Counted from the first letter of the stretch, positions 44,457-55,018 are shown. The stretch is 64,000 bases of DNA from Marinomonas balearica (GCF_004362145.1 NZ_SNXC01000014.1:248001-312000); one strand, 5' to 3'. Program-made: numbers and translations. Notes: generated from the letters alone by a model not told the origin.

Positions 44457-45440
44457 ATGGCAGAGCGCATAGTAAAAGAAGCCCAAGTGACGTTTGAATC
44501 TTCCGGTCAACGCTTTGACCAGATTGCGACGGAATTGTTCCAAGATTTTTCCCGGTCCAGAATCCAAGCATGGATAAAAGAGGGAACACTGCTGGTAGAC
44601 GGAAAAAAATGTAAAGCGAAAGAGAAGTTGTTTGGTGGTGAAACGATTTCGTTGGATGTCGCATTAGAAGAACAGGAAGATCACGAAGCTCAGGAGATGG
44701 CTCTTGATATTGTATATGAAGACGAACATATCTTAGTGGTGAACAAGCCTGCCGGTTTGGTAGTGCACCCTGCTGTTGGTCACCGTGATGGCACATTATT
44801 GAATGCAATTCTTCATCATGCTCCTGAAACAGCTCATGTTCCTCGTGCTGGTATTGTGCACCGGTTAGATAAAGAAACGACAGGCTTGATGGTTGTTGCC
44901 AAAACATTGCAAGCGCAAACTGATTTAGTTGCTCAGCTGCAGGAACGCAGTATGGGGCGCGAATATGAGGCCATTACTATTGGTGTAATGACGGGTGGCG
45001 GTATGGTTGATGAGCCTATAGGGCGTCACCCGACTAATCGTCAAAAAATGGCGGTTGAGCCCATCCATGGTAAAGAAGCGGTTACTCACTATCGGTTATT
45101 GAAACGCTTTAAGAACCATACGCACATTAGATTGAAATTAGAAACGGGCAGAACACACCAGATTCGTGTGCATATGGCGCATGTTCAGTACCCTCTTTTA
45201 GGGGATCCTCAATATTCAGGGCGATTGAAAATGCCTAAAGCGTGTGGCGAAGAGCTACAAACGGTGCTGCGTAATTTTCGCCGTCAGTCTTTACATGCAA
45301 AACGCCTTGAATTGAATCATCCATTTACCGGTGACTGGATGCAGTGGGAGGTTGATTTGCCAGATGATATGGCCGAACTTCTTGAGGCATTGGATCGCGA
45401 TATGTTGGCATCCGGCAGTAAAGATTCAGAGTATTTCTAA
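44457..45440 (+). CDS. rluD: 23S rRNA pseudouridine synthase D
   Basis: RluD makes pseudouridines 1911, 1915 and 1917 in 23S rRNA helix 69. The 327 residues contain an N-terminal S4 domain (SRSRIQAWIKEGTLLVDGK near residue 35) and the RluA-type catalytic core with HRLDKETTGLMVVAK, whose Asp is the nucleophile (near residue 140). The hinge VVHPAVG and LETGRTHQIRVHMAH are typical. pgeF follows. Confidence 0.95.
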   Translation: MAERIVKEAQVTFESSGQRFDQIATELFQDFSRSRIQAWIKEGTLLVDGKKCKAKEKLFGGETISLDVALEEQEDHEAQEMALDIVYEDEHILVVNKPAGLVVHPAVGHRDGTLLNAILHHAPETAHVPRAGIVHRLDKETTGLMVVAKTLQAQTDLVAQLQERSMGREYEAITIGVMTGGGMVDEPIGRHPTNRQKMAVEPIHGKEAVTHYRLLKRFKNHTHIRLKLETGRTHQIRVHMAHVQYPLLGDPQYSGRLKMPKACGEELQTVLRNFRRQSLHAKRLELNHPFTGDWMQWEVDLPDDMAELLEALDRDMLASGSKDSEYF

Positions 45441-45455
45441 ACAATAGAATCTTTT

Positions 45456-45484
45456 AATAAGGGCGGCGAAAGCGGCCCTTATTT
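45456..45484 (+). terminator. hairpin between rluD and pgeF
   Basis: AATAAGGGC and GCCCTTATT pair over 9 bases, with an inner GC/GC pair closing a GAAA tetraloop across one G/G mismatch. Only a weak T stretch follows, so termination may be partial and pgeF may be read through or have its own promoter. Confidence 0.6.
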
Positions 45485-45532
45485 GTATCTAACAACCTCA
45501 AAAGCGTAATTAAATTAATAAGAGTTGATGAT

Positions 45533-46288
45533 ATGAATACTCAAATTGAAGTAGTCGAAGTCAATTGGTCGGGGCCTAAAAATGTTCGTGCGTTTACAAC
45601 GACTAGGCGGGGCGGCGTCAGTTGTCCACCCTATAAAGGTCTGAATTTAGGTGCTCATGTAGGTGATGATCTTGGTTTGGTTAATCAAAATCGTAGTGAG
45701 CTGTTATCACAGTTGCAGATGCCGGATACTCTTATTTGGTTAAACCAAACACACAGCACTCAAGTCGCTTATTTGCCAGCGAAAGTTTACAGTGAGTCCG
45801 ATGCGGCCTTTACTTCTTCACCAAATCAAATATGTGCTGTTTTGACGGCGGATTGTTTGCCCGTTGTTTTTACTAATCGCTCGGGAACACAGGTCGCTGT
45901 TGCTCATGCTGGGTGGCGTGGATTATGTAACGGGGTATTAGAAGAAACGGTTTCACAGTTTAAAAAAGACGATCCTGTCATCGCTTGGCTTGGGCCTGCA
46001 ATTGGTCCAGAAGCTTTTGAAGTGGGCGAAGAGGTTAGAGCAGCATTTATCGAAAAAATGACTTCGGCTGAAGGTGCATTTAAGGCCTCCAAAAATACCG
46101 GTAAATGGCTGGGAAATTTATATGAGTTAGCTAGGCAAAGGCTTCAAGCTTGCGGTGTTTTTGAAATATATGGAGGAGATCATTGCACCTTCACAGAAGA
46201 AGATCAGTTTTATTCCTATAGGCGTGATGGGGTAACGGGTCGAATGGCTACGCTGGTTTGGTTCGAGCCTTCCTCAGACTTATCTTAA
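45533..46288 (+). CDS. pgeF: PgeF/YfiH family purine nucleoside phosphorylase / peptidoglycan editing protein
   Basis: A 251-residue member of the former laccase-domain (YfiH) family. In E. coli it has been reported to edit peptidoglycan precursors, and relatives act on purine nucleosides. The conserved residues for metal and substrate are in NQTHSTQV near residue 74, LTADCLPVVF near residue 107, and AVAHAGWRGL near residue 122, as is the late HCTFTEEDQFYSYRRDG. The rluD-pgeF-clpB order is common in gammaproteobacteria. Confidence 0.92.
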   Translation: MNTQIEVVEVNWSGPKNVRAFTTTRRGGVSCPPYKGLNLGAHVGDDLGLVNQNRSELLSQLQMPDTLIWLNQTHSTQVAYLPAKVYSESDAAFTSSPNQICAVLTADCLPVVFTNRSGTQVAVAHAGWRGLCNGVLEETVSQFKKDDPVIAWLGPAIGPEAFEVGEEVRAAFIEKMTSAEGAFKASKNTGKWLGNLYELARQRLQACGVFEIYGGDHCTFTEEDQFYSYRRDGVTGRMATLVWFEPSSDLS

Positions 46289-46362
46289 ATTTTCCATAAA
46301 TTCGTAGGTGTTGAATATACTGTGTGGAGAAAATAAGCCTGTCAAAAAAATGACACTCCGAT

Positions 46363-46390
46363 ATTGAAAAACATTTTGTCACACCTATTA
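46363..46390 (+). promoter_or_regulatory. possible sigma-32 promoter of clpB
   Basis: ATTGAAA at 46363-46369 is followed after 14 bases by CCTATTA at 46384-46390. The heat-shock consensus is CTTGAAA-N14-CCCATnT, so the match is partial (strong upstream hexamer, 5 of 7 downstream). It ends 58 bases before the clpB ATG. Heat-shock control of clpB is expected from family knowledge. Confidence 0.4.
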
Positions 46391-46447
46391 AGTAATTAAA
46401 CACACAGCTTACTACAGAATATTAGCTATTTAGCTTGGAGGTCACGC

Positions 46448-49033
46448 ATGCGAATTGATCGACTTACTAGCAAGTTGCAACTTGCATTATCAGATGCGCA
46501 GTCCGTCGCGCTCGGTCAAGATCACGGTTATATTGAATCCGTCCATTTACTGGTTGCAATGCTGGATCAGCAGGGCGGAAGTACCAGACCCATTTTGCAG
46601 CAGTCTGGTGTGCAGGTGAATAAGTTTCGAGAGACGCTTGATGGTATCTTGTCTCGTCAGCCTGTTGTTAATGATCACGATGGCAATGTTCAAATGTCAC
46701 CCGAGCTTGGGCGGCTACTGAATCTTGCCGATAAAGAAGCGCAAAAACGAAAAGACCAGTTTATTTCGTCAGAGTTGATCTTGCTGGCAATGTTTAGTGG
46801 TAAAGATGACTTGGCTAAGGCGCTTAAGGCGACAGGCGTTACCAAAGAGGACATTGCCGCTACGATAGATCAAGTCCGTGGTGGGGATTCCGTTAATGAC
46901 CCAAATGCCGAAGAAAGTCGTCAAGCGCTGGATAAATTTACGGTTGATTTAACGGAGCGAGCGTCTGAAGGCCGCTTGGATCCGGTCATCGGTCGTGACG
47001 ATGAAATTCGCCGCACCATTCAGGTGTTGCAAAGACGGCGCAAAAATAATCCAGTATTAATTGGTGAGCCCGGAGTAGGTAAGACGGCTATTGTAGAGGG
47101 GCTGGCTCAGCGGATCATAAATGGCGAAGTTCCGGAAGGTTTGAAGAACAAGCGGGTTTTGTCATTGGATATGGGGGCTCTGATTGCAGGTGCAAAGTAT
47201 CGAGGTGAATTTGAAGAGCGTCTTAAAGCGGTATTGAATGAATTGGCTAAACAAGAAGGTCAAATAATCTTGTTTATCGATGAAATTCACACCATGGTGG
47301 GGGCGGGCAAAAGCGAAGGCTCAATGGATGCAGGAAACATGCTTAAACCTGCTCTGGCTCGAGGTGAGTTGCATTGTGTTGGCGCGACGACGCTTGATGA
47401 ATATCGTCAATTCATTGAAAAAGACGCTGCACTTGAGCGTCGCTTTCAAAAGGTATTGGTGGAGGAACCAACGGTTCTTGATTCAATTGCGATATTGCGA
47501 GGTCTTAAGGAGCGTTACGAAGTTCATCATGGTGTGGACATTACTGACGCAGCCATAATTTCAGCCGCTAAACTATCTCATCGCTATATTACGGATCGTC
47601 AGTTGCCAGATAAAGCGATTGACTTAATTGATGAAGCGGCAAGTCGCATACGTATGGAGATGGATTCGAAGCCTGAGAATATGGATCGCTTAGAGCGGCG
47701 TCTTATTCAATTAAAAATTGAAAAAGAAGCTCTGAAAAAAGAAACAGATAGAGCGTCCAAGCAACGCTTAAAAGAGCTGGAAAGTGAAATAGAGCGTCTG
47801 CAAAAGGAATATTCAGATCTGGAAGAAATCTGGAATGCAGAGAAGGCTCAAGTTCAAGGTGCGCAGAAACTAAAAGAAGAGCTAGAGCAGGTCCGCCAAG
47901 AAATGGAGGAAGCTCGTCGTCAGGGAAATTTGGCTAAAATGTCTGAACTTCAGTATGGGGTTATTCCCATGCTCGAAGCGGAAATAGACAAAGCAACCTT
48001 GGCAGAAGAAAGTGAGCAAGAGGCTCAGTTGCTAAAAAGCCGAGTGACTGAAGAAGAGATAGCAACTGTTGTATCTCGCTGGACGGGAATTCCGGTCGAT
48101 AAAATGTTAGAAGGTGAGCGAGAAAAACTGCTGCGAATGGAAGAGGCGTTGCATGAATCCGTTATTGGTCAAGAGGAAGCAGTAAATGCAGTTTCAAATG
48201 CTGTGAGGCGCTCTCGTTCAGGCCTGGCTGACCCAAATCGTCCGAATGGATCATTTTTGTTCTTGGGGCCAACTGGGGTTGGTAAAACGGAGCTTTGTAA
48301 GTCTCTTGCGAAATTTCTATTTGATACTGAACATGCAATGGTGCGTGTGGACATGTCTGAGTTTATGGAGAAACATTCTGTTGCTCGTCTTATAGGTGCT
48401 CCTCCAGGTTATGTTGGATATGAAGAAGGTGGTTATCTAACGGAAGCTGTTAGAAGAAGGCCTTATTCAGTGTTGTTGCTGGATGAAATTGAAAAAGCGC
48501 ACCCCGATGTATTTAATATTCTTTTGCAAGTCTTGGATGATGGTCGTCTAACGGATGGTCAAGGTCGCACGGTTGATTTTAGAAACACGGTGATTGTAAT
48601 GACGTCAAATTTAGGCTCTGATTTAATTCAAGAGTATCAATCTGATGATCAATACGAAGAAATAAAGTCAAAAGTTCTAGATGTTGTCGGAATGCACTTT
48701 AGACCAGAGTTTATTAACCGAATTGATGAAACCGTGGTCTTCCACCCACTTAGAAAGGCCCAAATTGCAGGCATTGCTAAGATCCAGCTTTCTCATTTAA
48801 ATGATCGTCTAACGGAAATGGGGATGACATTGAGTTTAACTGATGAGGCAATGTCTCAATTAGCAGAAGTCGGATACGACCCAATCTATGGTGCTCGACC
48901 TTTGAAAAGAGCAATCCAGCAGTGGATAGAAAATCCTCTTGCAAATAAATTGTTGTCCGGAGCATTTGTGAGCGGGGATTGTATTCAGGTGGGTACAAAA
49001 GGCGGTGACATGTCGTTTAATAAAGTTGAATAG
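46448..49033 (+). CDS. clpB: ATP-dependent disaggregase ClpB
   Basis: ClpB rescues aggregated proteins together with DnaK. The 861 residues match the family. Order: N-domain (1-150), AAA+ 1 with Walker A GEPGVGKT near residue 206, the coiled-coil middle domain (about 410-525) and AAA+ 2 with GPTGVGKTE near residue 605. The start [18 protein letters not shown] is typical. It has its own 159-base upstream region with a possible heat-shock promoter. Confidence 0.97.
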   Translation: MRIDRLTSKLQLALSDAQSVALGQDHGYIESVHLLVAMLDQQGGSTRPILQQSGVQVNKFRETLDGILSRQPVVNDHDGNVQMSPELGRLLNLADKEAQKRKDQFISSELILLAMFSGKDDLAKALKATGVTKEDIAATIDQVRGGDSVNDPNAEESRQALDKFTVDLTERASEGRLDPVIGRDDEIRRTIQVLQRRRKNNPVLIGEPGVGKTAIVEGLAQRIINGEVPEGLKNKRVLSLDMGALIAGAKYRGEFEERLKAVLNELAKQEGQIILFIDEIHTMVGAGKSEGSMDAGNMLKPALARGELHCVGATTLDEYRQFIEKDAALERRFQKVLVEEPTVLDSIAILRGLKERYEVHHGVDITDAAIISAAKLSHRYITDRQLPDKAIDLIDEAASRIRMEMDSKPENMDRLERRLIQLKIEKEALKKETDRASKQRLKELESEIERLQKEYSDLEEIWNAEKAQVQGAQKLKEELEQVRQEMEEARRQGNLAKMSELQYGVIPMLEAEIDKATLAEESEQEAQLLKSRVTEEEIATVVSRWTGIPVDKMLEGEREKLLRMEEALHESVIGQEEAVNAVSNAVRRSRSGLADPNRPNGSFLFLGPTGVGKTELCKSLAKFLFDTEHAMVRVDMSEFMEKHSVARLIGAPPGYVGYEEGGYLTEAVRRRPYSVLLLDEIEKAHPDVFNILLQVLDDGRLTDGQGRTVDFRNTVIVMTSNLGSDLIQEYQSDDQYEEIKSKVLDVVGMHFRPEFINRIDETVVFHPLRKAQIAGIAKIQLSHLNDRLTEMGMTLSLTDEAMSQLAEVGYDPIYGARPLKRAIQQWIENPLANKLLSGAFVSGDCIQVGTKGGDMSFNKVE

Positions 49034-49073
49034 TGCGGAATAAGACGATCGGTATACAGCTTTAACAATAGTA

Positions 49074-49109
49074 GGCCTTATGCATTTCGGTGTGTAAGGT
49101 CGTTTTTTT
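49074..49109 (+). terminator. Rho-independent terminator after clpB
   Basis: GGCCTTATGCA pairs with TGTGTAAGGTC (11 bp, three G-T) around a six-base loop and is followed by GTTTTTTT, 40 bases past the clpB stop. Confidence 0.83.
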
Positions 49110-49257
49110 GCCTTAATTTTACGCACATAAAAGTGATTTGAGGTGTTAAGTAGAGACGGTGTTTTGTTTAGGTGAGTGGTTAGAGGATAGAACGGGTTGC
49201 AGATATTTGAACAAAATCTACACCCCGTTTTTATTTTAATCTAAGTAATAACGATTT

Positions 49258-49914
49258 TTAGAAATCTACAAATGCACCGATAAATGCACCGTCAAACTCT
49301 GTTTTAACGTCAATGCTGCCTTCGTCAATGGTGAAGTGTGCTTGACGATAGCCTGCTTCGATACCAACAAAGAACGGTGATTCATATTTCACCTTGTAAG
49401 TCATGTCCGTAATGCTCGAATCGCCGATTGAAAGTGTTTTAAGCTCACCGCCAAACTTTACAGGAAGGCCAGGGATGGCAACATAAGCAGAAACGTATCC
49501 CGAAGGCAGTACTATGCTCTCTTCAGCCGTAGAAGAGCCTGTAGAAGCGTTTACATCCATGTTGCGGAAAGAGATGCCTGCATCTAGGTCTAACCATAGA
49601 AGGCCGTCTAGAAATTCATAATACAAAGTGTAGTCTGTTGCATCCACTTTGATTTGAGTGCCTGAAGATTTCGTTTCTAGACTGCTGCCTTGAAGTCGTA
49701 CATTTGGAATAAGTGGAATAGGGTGTTCGAATGCGATACCAAAGTAGCCAGTGTCTTCTCCGGATAGATCTTTGTTTGCAGAAGAGCCGCTGATGCTTCC
49801 GTCAAACGTAGCATCTGGCATGAAGTAGCCAGCTTCCGCTGTTAGTCCGATGACATCTGCTTGAGCAGCGGTGCCAGCAAGAAGAAGTGATGATGCGATT
49901 AGAGCTCGTCTCAT
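49258..49914 (-). CDS. small outer-membrane beta-barrel protein (TIGR04219 family)
   Basis: A 218-residue exported protein with a signal peptide (MRRALIASSLLLAGTAAQA, cleaved near residue 19). Alternating hydrophobic/hydrophilic strands and the final aromatic ...GAFIGAFVDF, ending in Phe, mark an outer-membrane barrel. The pattern matches the TIGR04219 family from gammaproteobacteria, whose function is unknown. It is convergent with clpB. Confidence 0.88.
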   Translation of the reverse strand: MRRALIASSLLLAGTAAQADVIGLTAEAGYFMPDATFDGSISGSSANKDLSGEDTGYFGIAFEHPIPLIPNVRLQGSSLETKSSGTQIKVDATDYTLYYEFLDGLLWLDLDAGISFRNMDVNASTGSSTAEESIVLPSGYVSAYVAIPGLPVKFGGELKTLSIGDSSITDMTYKVKYESPFFVGIEAGYRQAHFTIDEGSIDVKTEFDGAFIGAFVDF

Positions 49915-49956
49915 AGTATTGTTTCCATCATTGTGTTTGTTTGCCTATGGCTATTA

Positions 49957-49980
49957 TAGAAGTTTCATTGTGAACTTCTA
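49957..49980. repeat. 8-bp inverted repeat between barrel gene and tRNA array
   Basis: TAGAAGTT (49957-49964) and AACTTCTA (49973-49980) are perfect arms with an 8-base loop. It lies between the last tRNA gene and the barrel gene start on the minus strand. It has no T run and could end the tRNA precursor or lie in the barrel mRNA leader. Confidence 0.45.
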
Positions 49981-50012
49981 GAGACAAGTTGAAATATGAT
50001 GGTAGAAATAGA

Positions 50013-50087
50013 TGGCTGGGGTGGCAGGATTCGAACCTACGCATGACGGGATCAAAACCCGTTGCCTTACCGCTTGGCTACACCCCA
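50013..50087 (-). tRNA. tRNA-Gln (anticodon TTG), with encoded CCA
   Basis: A full cloverleaf with D arm GCCAAGCGGTAAGGC, anticodon loop TTTTGAT (anticodon TTG at 50053-50055), T loop TTCGAAT and a 3' CCA encoded in DNA, 75 bases. Identical to the copies at 50202 and 50376. It is the last gene of a five-tRNA array in transcription order. Confidence 0.97.
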
Positions 50088-50109
50088 ATAGTGTGATCTT
50101 ATATTTAAG

Positions 50110-50186
50110 TGGTGGCTATGACTAGATTCGAACTAGTGACCCCATCATTATGAGTGATGTGCTCTAACCAACTGAGCTACATAGCC
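50110..50186 (-). tRNA. tRNA-Met (anticodon CAT, elongator type)
   Basis: A 77-base cloverleaf with 5' GGCTATG pairing to CATAGCC, D arm GCTCAGTTGGTTAGAGC, anticodon loop CTCATAA (CAT at 50150-50152) and encoded CCA. Its paired acceptor end and sequence match elongator methionine tRNA rather than initiator. Identical to the copy at 50291. Confidence 0.95.
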
Positions 50187-50201
50187 TAAATAAGATATTG
50201 A

Positions 50202-50276
50202 TGGCTGGGGTGGCAGGATTCGAACCTACGCATGACGGGATCAAAACCCGTTGCCTTACCGCTTGGCTACACCCCA
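50202..50276 (-). tRNA. tRNA-Gln (anticodon TTG), second copy
   Basis: A 75-base copy identical to the tRNA-Gln at 50013, including encoded CCA. It is the third gene of the array and is flanked by short AT-rich spacers. Confidence 0.97.
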
Positions 50277-50290
50277 ACTTATCAAAAAGT

Positions 50291-50367
50291 TGGTGGCTAT
50301 GACTAGATTCGAACTAGTGACCCCATCATTATGAGTGATGTGCTCTAACCAACTGAGCTACATAGCC
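50291..50367 (-). tRNA. tRNA-Met (anticodon CAT), second copy
   Basis: A 77-base copy identical to the tRNA-Met at 50110. The spacer to the upstream tRNA-Gln is only 8 bases. Confidence 0.95.
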
Positions 50368-50375
50368 TTTGTCTG

Positions 50376-50450
50376 TGGCTGGGGTGGCAGGATTCGAACC
50401 TACGCATGACGGGATCAAAACCCGTTGCCTTACCGCTTGGCTACACCCCA
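50376..50450 (-). tRNA. tRNA-Gln (anticodon TTG), promoter-proximal copy
   Basis: A 75-base copy identical to the other two. It is first in transcription order, about 50 bases downstream of the promoter's expected start point. Confidence 0.97.
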
Positions 50451-50504
50451 ACAGACATACAGAAACGTTTTTCGTAATTGCTTACTGCGTCTCTGTGGCG
50501 CGAT

Positions 50505-50533
50505 ATTATTCATATAACCCGTTGTAGGGTCAA
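50505..50533 (-). promoter_or_regulatory. sigma-70 promoter of the tRNA array
   Basis: On the minus strand, -35 TTGACC (50533-50528) and -10 AATAAT (50510-50505) are spaced by exactly 17 bases, each matching consensus in 5 of 6. The region just downstream is GC-rich (CGCGCC), as in stringently controlled stable-RNA promoters. Confidence 0.7.
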
Positions 50534-50606
50534 GTCTTTTTCCAAACTATTTTTCAATTAATATTAATTATTTTAAAAATGATTAATTAGTGATCGAAAA
50601 GTGTTT

Positions 50607-50649
50607 AAAAAAGCCCTATTGAGAGTATCGCTTCACCTCAATAGGGCTT
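50607..50649 (-). terminator. terminator after ychF
   Basis: AAGCCCTATTGAG and CTCAATAGGGCTT pair over 13 bases around a 13-base loop. On the minus strand it is followed by a T run; it begins about 30 bases past the ychF stop. Confidence 0.9.
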
Positions 50650-50679
50650 AGTGCATAAATAGAACGATTAACTGTTAGG

Positions 50680-51771
50680 TTAAACGTTGAAGCGGAAATG
50701 CATTACATCGCCGTCTTTTACTATGTAATCTTTACCTTCTAGACGCCATTTGCCTGCGTCTTTGGCGCCATTTTCACCTTTGTATTGGATGAAATCGTCA
50801 TATCCAACTACTTCTGCGCGAATGAAGCCTTTTTCAAAGTCGGTGTGAATCACTCCAGCTGATTGTGGAGCTGTTGCGCCTTGTTTGACTGTCCATGCGC
50901 GTACTTCTTTAACGCCTGCCGTAAAATACGTTTGCAGGCCTAGCAGTTCGTAGCCAGCACGGATTACACGGTCAAGGCCGGGTTCTGTCATTCCCATCTC
51001 ATCCAAGAAGTCCTGCATCTCTTCAGTATCGAGCTCAGAGATCTCTGCTTCAAGTTGATTGCAGATAGGAACAACCATAGCGCCTTCTGAAGCTGCAATT
51101 TCTTTAACGACATCCAAGTGCGGATTGTCTTCAAAACCGTCTTCTGAGACGTTTGCAATGTACATGGTCGGTTTTGTAGTCAGTAGATGCAGTTGTTTTA
51201 CTTCTTTAGCTTGATCGTCTGTCAATGCCATTGTGCGAACTGGCTTGCCGTCTTCAAGGTGCAGCTTAATCGATTCTAAGAATGCCTTTTGTGCAATAGC
51301 GTCTTTGTTTCCGCTTTTGGCTGTTTTGGCTGTTCTTTGAATTTGTTTGTCAATCGATTCTAGATCGGCAAAAATCAACTCAAGGTTGATTACCTCGATG
51401 TCTGCTTTTGGGTTTACATGATTGGAAACATGAATCACGTTATCGTCTTCAAAGCATCGCACAACGTGTGCAATTGCGTCGGTTTCGCGAATATTAGCGA
51501 GAAATTTATTACCTAAACCTTCGCCTTTTGAGGCACCTTCAACCAAGCCAGCAATATCAACAAATTCCATTGTTGTTGCGAGCACTCGCTCTGGTTTAAC
51601 GATGTCTGCTAATGCATCTAGCCTTGGGTCTGGCATTGCAACAACACCAGCGTTCGGTTCAATGGTGCAAAAAGGGAAGTTCTCTGCACCGATGCCTGCT
51701 TTGGTGAGAGCGTTAAAAAGAGTTGATTTGCCGACATTTGGTAAGCCGACGATACCGCAGTTAAAGCCCAT
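50680..51771 (-). CDS. ychF: redox-regulated ribosome-associated ATPase YchF (OLA1)
   Basis: A 363-residue Obg-family protein that prefers ATP. G1 [15 protein letters not shown] at the start, then [20 protein letters not shown] near residue 73, and a C-terminal TGS domain (about 275-361) are intact. It ends a same-strand run lolB-ispE-prs-rplY-pth-ychF, although the separate spacing suggests more than one transcript. Confidence 0.96.
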   Translation of the reverse strand: MGFNCGIVGLPNVGKSTLFNALTKAGIGAENFPFCTIEPNAGVVAMPDPRLDALADIVKPERVLATTMEFVDIAGLVEGASKGEGLGNKFLANIRETDAIAHVVRCFEDDNVIHVSNHVNPKADIEVINLELIFADLESIDKQIQRTAKTAKSGNKDAIAQKAFLESIKLHLEDGKPVRTMALTDDQAKEVKQLHLLTTKPTMYIANVSEDGFEDNPHLDVVKEIAASEGAMVVPICNQLEAEISELDTEEMQDFLDEMGMTEPGLDRVIRAGYELLGLQTYFTAGVKEVRAWTVKQGATAPQSAGVIHTDFEKGFIRAEVVGYDDFIQYKGENGAKDAGKWRLEGKDYIVKDGDVMHFRFNV

Positions 51772-51814
51772 AATCGTTCCTGAAACTGTGTTGCTGTAAG
51801 TTTATGCTTTTAAA

Positions 51815-52399
51815 TTAAGCTTTGAAGCTGTGTAGATGATTCATTGCGTTGTTAAGATCGCCACGAACTATGTCGTTACAATAGCGCAATGACTCGTCGA
51901 TCGTTTTTTCAATTTTATCGTATTCTTCGGAAGGTGCTTTTTTAAGCACATATCCAGCGACTTGGCTTGCATGTCCTGGATGGCCAATACCCAAGCGCAA
52001 ACGGCCAAAGTCTCTATTATTTCCTAATTTAGAAATAATGTCTTTTAAACCGTTGTGACCACCGTGACCACCGCCTTTTTTTAATTTTACTGTGCCAGGG
52101 GGGATGTCAAGTTCATCGTGGATTACAAGTACTTGTTCGGGAGGGATCTTATAGAATTGGCAAACGGCTTGAACCGATTTGCCGCTTAAATTCATATAGG
52201 TCGTGGGAATGAGGAGGTAACATTCTTCACCACCTATATAAGCTTTAGCAAATTCGCCATAGAATTTTTTTTCTGAGCGAAGAGAGCACTGACTCTGACG
52301 AGCCAGTGCTTCTATCCATTGTGCGCCAGCATTGTGACGAGTGTTTTCGTATTCGGAGCCTGGGTTTCCAAGGCCAACCAGTAATTTAAAACCTGCCAC
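51815..52399 (-). CDS. pth: peptidyl-tRNA hydrolase
   Basis: Pth frees tRNA from aborted peptidyl-tRNA. The 194 residues have [17 protein letters not shown] near residue 9 (catalytic His in RHN), [20 protein letters not shown] near 92 and GHNGLKDI. It lies 20 bases after rplY. Confidence 0.96.
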   Translation of the reverse strand: MAGFKLLVGLGNPGSEYENTRHNAGAQWIEALARQSQCSLRSEKKFYGEFAKAYIGGEECYLLIPTTYMNLSGKSVQAVCQFYKIPPEQVLVIHDELDIPPGTVKLKKGGGHGGHNGLKDIISKLGNNRDFGRLRLGIGHPGHASQVAGYVLKKAPSEEYDKIEKTIDESLRYCNDIVRGDLNNAMNHLHSFKA

Positions 52400-52419
52400 A
52401 ATACCGCCTACAATGGTTA

Positions 52420-52998
52420 TTAACGCTTAGCTTTGCCGATACGAGCGATTGGCTGGTTGTGATCTCCACCTTTAAGAAGAGCAACCAATTCTACGCCTTC
52501 AGGTAGTTGAGCGTCAGACAAATGGAAGATTTGACCTAGCTGACCATCGATAGCATCAATGATTAGTGCAGCAGGCAGATCTTTTGGAAGACAACGTACT
52601 TCTGCAAGTTTCGCTTCAACAGAAAGGCGACCACCTTGAGATTTAACACCTTCACTTTTCTCAGCATTTACAAACTGAAGTGGGATGCGAGTAGTGATAG
52701 TCTTGTTTTCTGCAATGCGAAGTAGGTCAACGTGCATTACATCGCCAGTAGATGGGTGACGTTGTAGAGACTTAACCAAAACTTTTTGAGCAGCTCCGTC
52801 AACAGAAACTTCAATAACGCTTGTTAGAAAAGCAACGTCAGAAACGGCTTTAACTAGTTCGTTGTTCTTGAAAGTAACAGATTGAGCGTCAGCTTCGCCA
52901 CCGTAGATTACAGCAGGAACTAGACCTTGTTTACGAAGGCGGCGGCTCGCACCTTTACCTTCTTCTGTACGTGCAGCTGCTTCAATAATGAAAGACAT
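52420..52998 (-). CDS. rplY: ribosomal protein bL25, long (Ctc-type)
   Basis: This protein binds 5S rRNA. At 192 residues it is the two-domain Ctc form; E. coli L25 has only the N-terminal domain of about 94. The N-terminal [25 protein letters not shown] and the C-terminal beta domain are present. It lies between prs and pth as in many proteobacteria. Confidence 0.95.
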   Translation of the reverse strand: MSFIIEAAARTEEGKGASRRLRKQGLVPAVIYGGEADAQSVTFKNNELVKAVSDVAFLTSVIEVSVDGAAQKVLVKSLQRHPSTGDVMHVDLLRIAENKTITTRIPLQFVNAEKSEGVKSQGGRLSVEAKLAEVRCLPKDLPAALIIDAIDGQLGQIFHLSDAQLPEGVELVALLKGGDHNQPIARIGKAKR

Positions 52999-53067
52999 AA
53001 TGTTTATCCTAATAAAATATTTATGAGTGCCCAGAACTGCGACCGGTTCCGAGCGTTGTTGTTTGAT

Positions 53068-54015
53068 TTAGGCCCCAAACATGGCACTGATTGACTCTTC
53101 GTTGCATACGCGACGAACAGCTTCAGCCAAAATGTCAGACATCGACAGTTGGCGAATTTGTTTGCAATTTTGTGCTGCTGGCGTCAGAGGGATGGTATCT
53201 GCTACCACTAACTCATCAAGCACAGAATTGCTAATATTCTCTATGGCTTTGCCTGAAAGTACTGGGTGAGTACAGTATGCAAGCACTTTTTCAGCGCCGT
53301 GTTCTTTCAGGGCTTTTGCAGCAGCGCAAAGCGTACCGCCAGTGTCACACATGTCGTCAATAAGAACGCATGTTTTTCCCTCGACATCGCCAATCAAATG
53401 CATAATTTGAGCTTCGTTTGCACGAGGTCGGCGTTTATCAATAATGGCAAGGTCGGCATCATCAAGCATTTTTGCAAATGCACGCGCTCGAACAACACCG
53501 CCGACATCCGGTGAAACAACCGTAATGTTTTCGTGCCCTTGACGTTGTAGGTCATCAAGCAATAATGGTGTTGCGTATACGTTATCAACAGGGATATCAA
53601 AGAACCCCTGAATTTGATCTGCATGTAAATCGACCGTTAACACTCGGTTAATGCCGACTGCTGAGATCATATCAGCCACGACTTTTGCGGTAATAGGCAC
53701 GCGGGCCGATCTTACTCGTCGATCTTGACGAGCGTAGCCAAAGTAGGGAATTACAGCGGTAACACGCGTTGCCGAAGCTCGACGTAATGCATCCGCCATT
53801 ACGATGAGTTCCATTAAATTATCGTTACTTGGAGCGCAGGTAGACTGTATAATGAAAACGTCTTTACCACGAACATTTTCATTGATCTCGACCGTAATTT
53901 CTCCATCACTGAATTTACCAACGGTAGCGTTACCGATAGGCAGCCCAAGGCGGCGAACCACCCTACGAGCGAGTTCAGGGTTTGCATTACCGGTAAAAAC
54001 CATCAACTTGGACAC
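53068..54015 (-). CDS. prs: ribose-phosphate pyrophosphokinase
   Basis: Prs makes PRPP from ribose 5-phosphate and ATP for nucleotide, histidine and tryptophan synthesis. The 315 residues are the family length. Motifs include [16 protein letters not shown] near the start, [17 protein letters not shown] near 130 and the PRPP loop [10 protein letters not shown] near 220. It follows ispE in the same direction. Confidence 0.97.
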   Translation of the reverse strand: MSKLMVFTGNANPELARRVVRRLGLPIGNATVGKFSDGEITVEINENVRGKDVFIIQSTCAPSNDNLMELIVMADALRRASATRVTAVIPYFGYARQDRRVRSARVPITAKVVADMISAVGINRVLTVDLHADQIQGFFDIPVDNVYATPLLLDDLQRQGHENITVVSPDVGGVVRARAFAKMLDDADLAIIDKRRPRANEAQIMHLIGDVEGKTCVLIDDMCDTGGTLCAAAKALKEHGAEKVLAYCTHPVLSGKAIENISNSVLDELVVADTIPLTPAAQNCKQIRQLSMSDILAEAVRRVCNEESISAMFGA

Positions 54016-54119
54016 TGTATATAACCTTTGTACTTTGGCGATAAAATAGACTGGCTAAGCGGCTTGAAATATAGCGAGATATGATTAGGTAATGAACCGA
54101 TAGTATGTATCTGGTTTAC

Positions 54120-55004
54120 TTAATCTGCTATCGAGCCGCGGGCTCTTTTGCTTTTAATCCACTGGTTGAGTGCTAAGTGAGTAGGTGAAACGTTACAACC
54201 TTGGCAAATCCAGAATTGCCACTTCTTAGGTATAGACGCACTCACTCGCTTAGCGTCTTCTATATTGTCGTAGGCAATAAATAAACAAGCACCTGTTCCA
54301 GTGAGTTTTACATCACCGTAGTTTTGGAGCCAACGAAATGCTTCGTCAACCTCAGGATTGTGCTTTTTTACCACTTCTAAACAGTCGTTTTTCCCGCCCA
54401 GCTTTAAAGCGTGCGCTATTCTGATGGGAGGGGTGTCTCTTGTCAAATATTTATCGGTAAAAATTTGACCAGTTGAGACATGACAATTGGGTTTCACCAG
54501 TAGGTAAAATGGTGCTTTGGGCTCAACAGGTGTAAGTAATTCACCTATCCCTTGCGCGAATGCTGCATGGCCTCTTACGAATACAGGAACATCGGCTCCT
54601 AAGTCGCGGCCAAGGTCGGCAAGTTGGTCGATGGACAGATTGCAATTCCATAATTGATTTAGGGCCAGTAAGGTGGTGGCTGCGTTGGAGCTGCCTCCGC
54701 CAATTCCACCGCCCATAGGTAAACGCTTAGTGAGCGCTATATGCACGCCTATTTGTTCACTGGTAAACGGCCAAAGCGACTGAGCTGCTTTGTAAATTAA
54801 GTTTTCTTCGAGAGAAACGCCTTCGATGGCAGGTTCAATAGTTATACTGCGCTCCTGCTTCGTGTTGAAACTTAATTCATCACAAATGTCGATAAATTGA
54901 AACAGCGTTTGCAGTTCGTGGTAACCGTCTTCTCGCTGTCCTGTAATATGTAAGAACAGATTGAGTTTTGCGGGCGAAGGAAGGCTAATTGAATGGTCTG
55001 TCAT
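54120..55004 (-). CDS. ispE: 4-diphosphocytidyl-2-C-methyl-D-erythritol kinase
   Basis: IspE phosphorylates an MEP-pathway intermediate toward isoprenoids. The 294 residues have the GHMP-kinase start SLPSPAKLNLFLHITGQREDGYHEL, in part PAKLNLFLHI, and the ATP loop PMGGGIGGGSSNAATTL near residue 95. It follows lolB by 14 bases. Confidence 0.95.
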   Translation of the reverse strand: MTDHSISLPSPAKLNLFLHITGQREDGYHELQTLFQFIDICDELSFNTKQERSITIEPAIEGVSLEENLIYKAAQSLWPFTSEQIGVHIALTKRLPMGGGIGGGSSNAATTLLALNQLWNCNLSIDQLADLGRDLGADVPVFVRGHAAFAQGIGELLTPVEPKAPFYLLVKPNCHVSTGQIFTDKYLTRDTPPIRIAHALKLGGKNDCLEVVKKHNPEVDEAFRWLQNYGDVKLTGTGACLFIAYDNIEDAKRVSASIPKKWQFWICQGCNVSPTHLALNQWIKSKRARGSIAD

Positions 55005-55018
55005 TGTGTTTAATCTGC

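Noticed and set aside
44371-44907. 178-residue frame opposite rluD
   Set aside because: Antisense shadow of the rluD coding frame.
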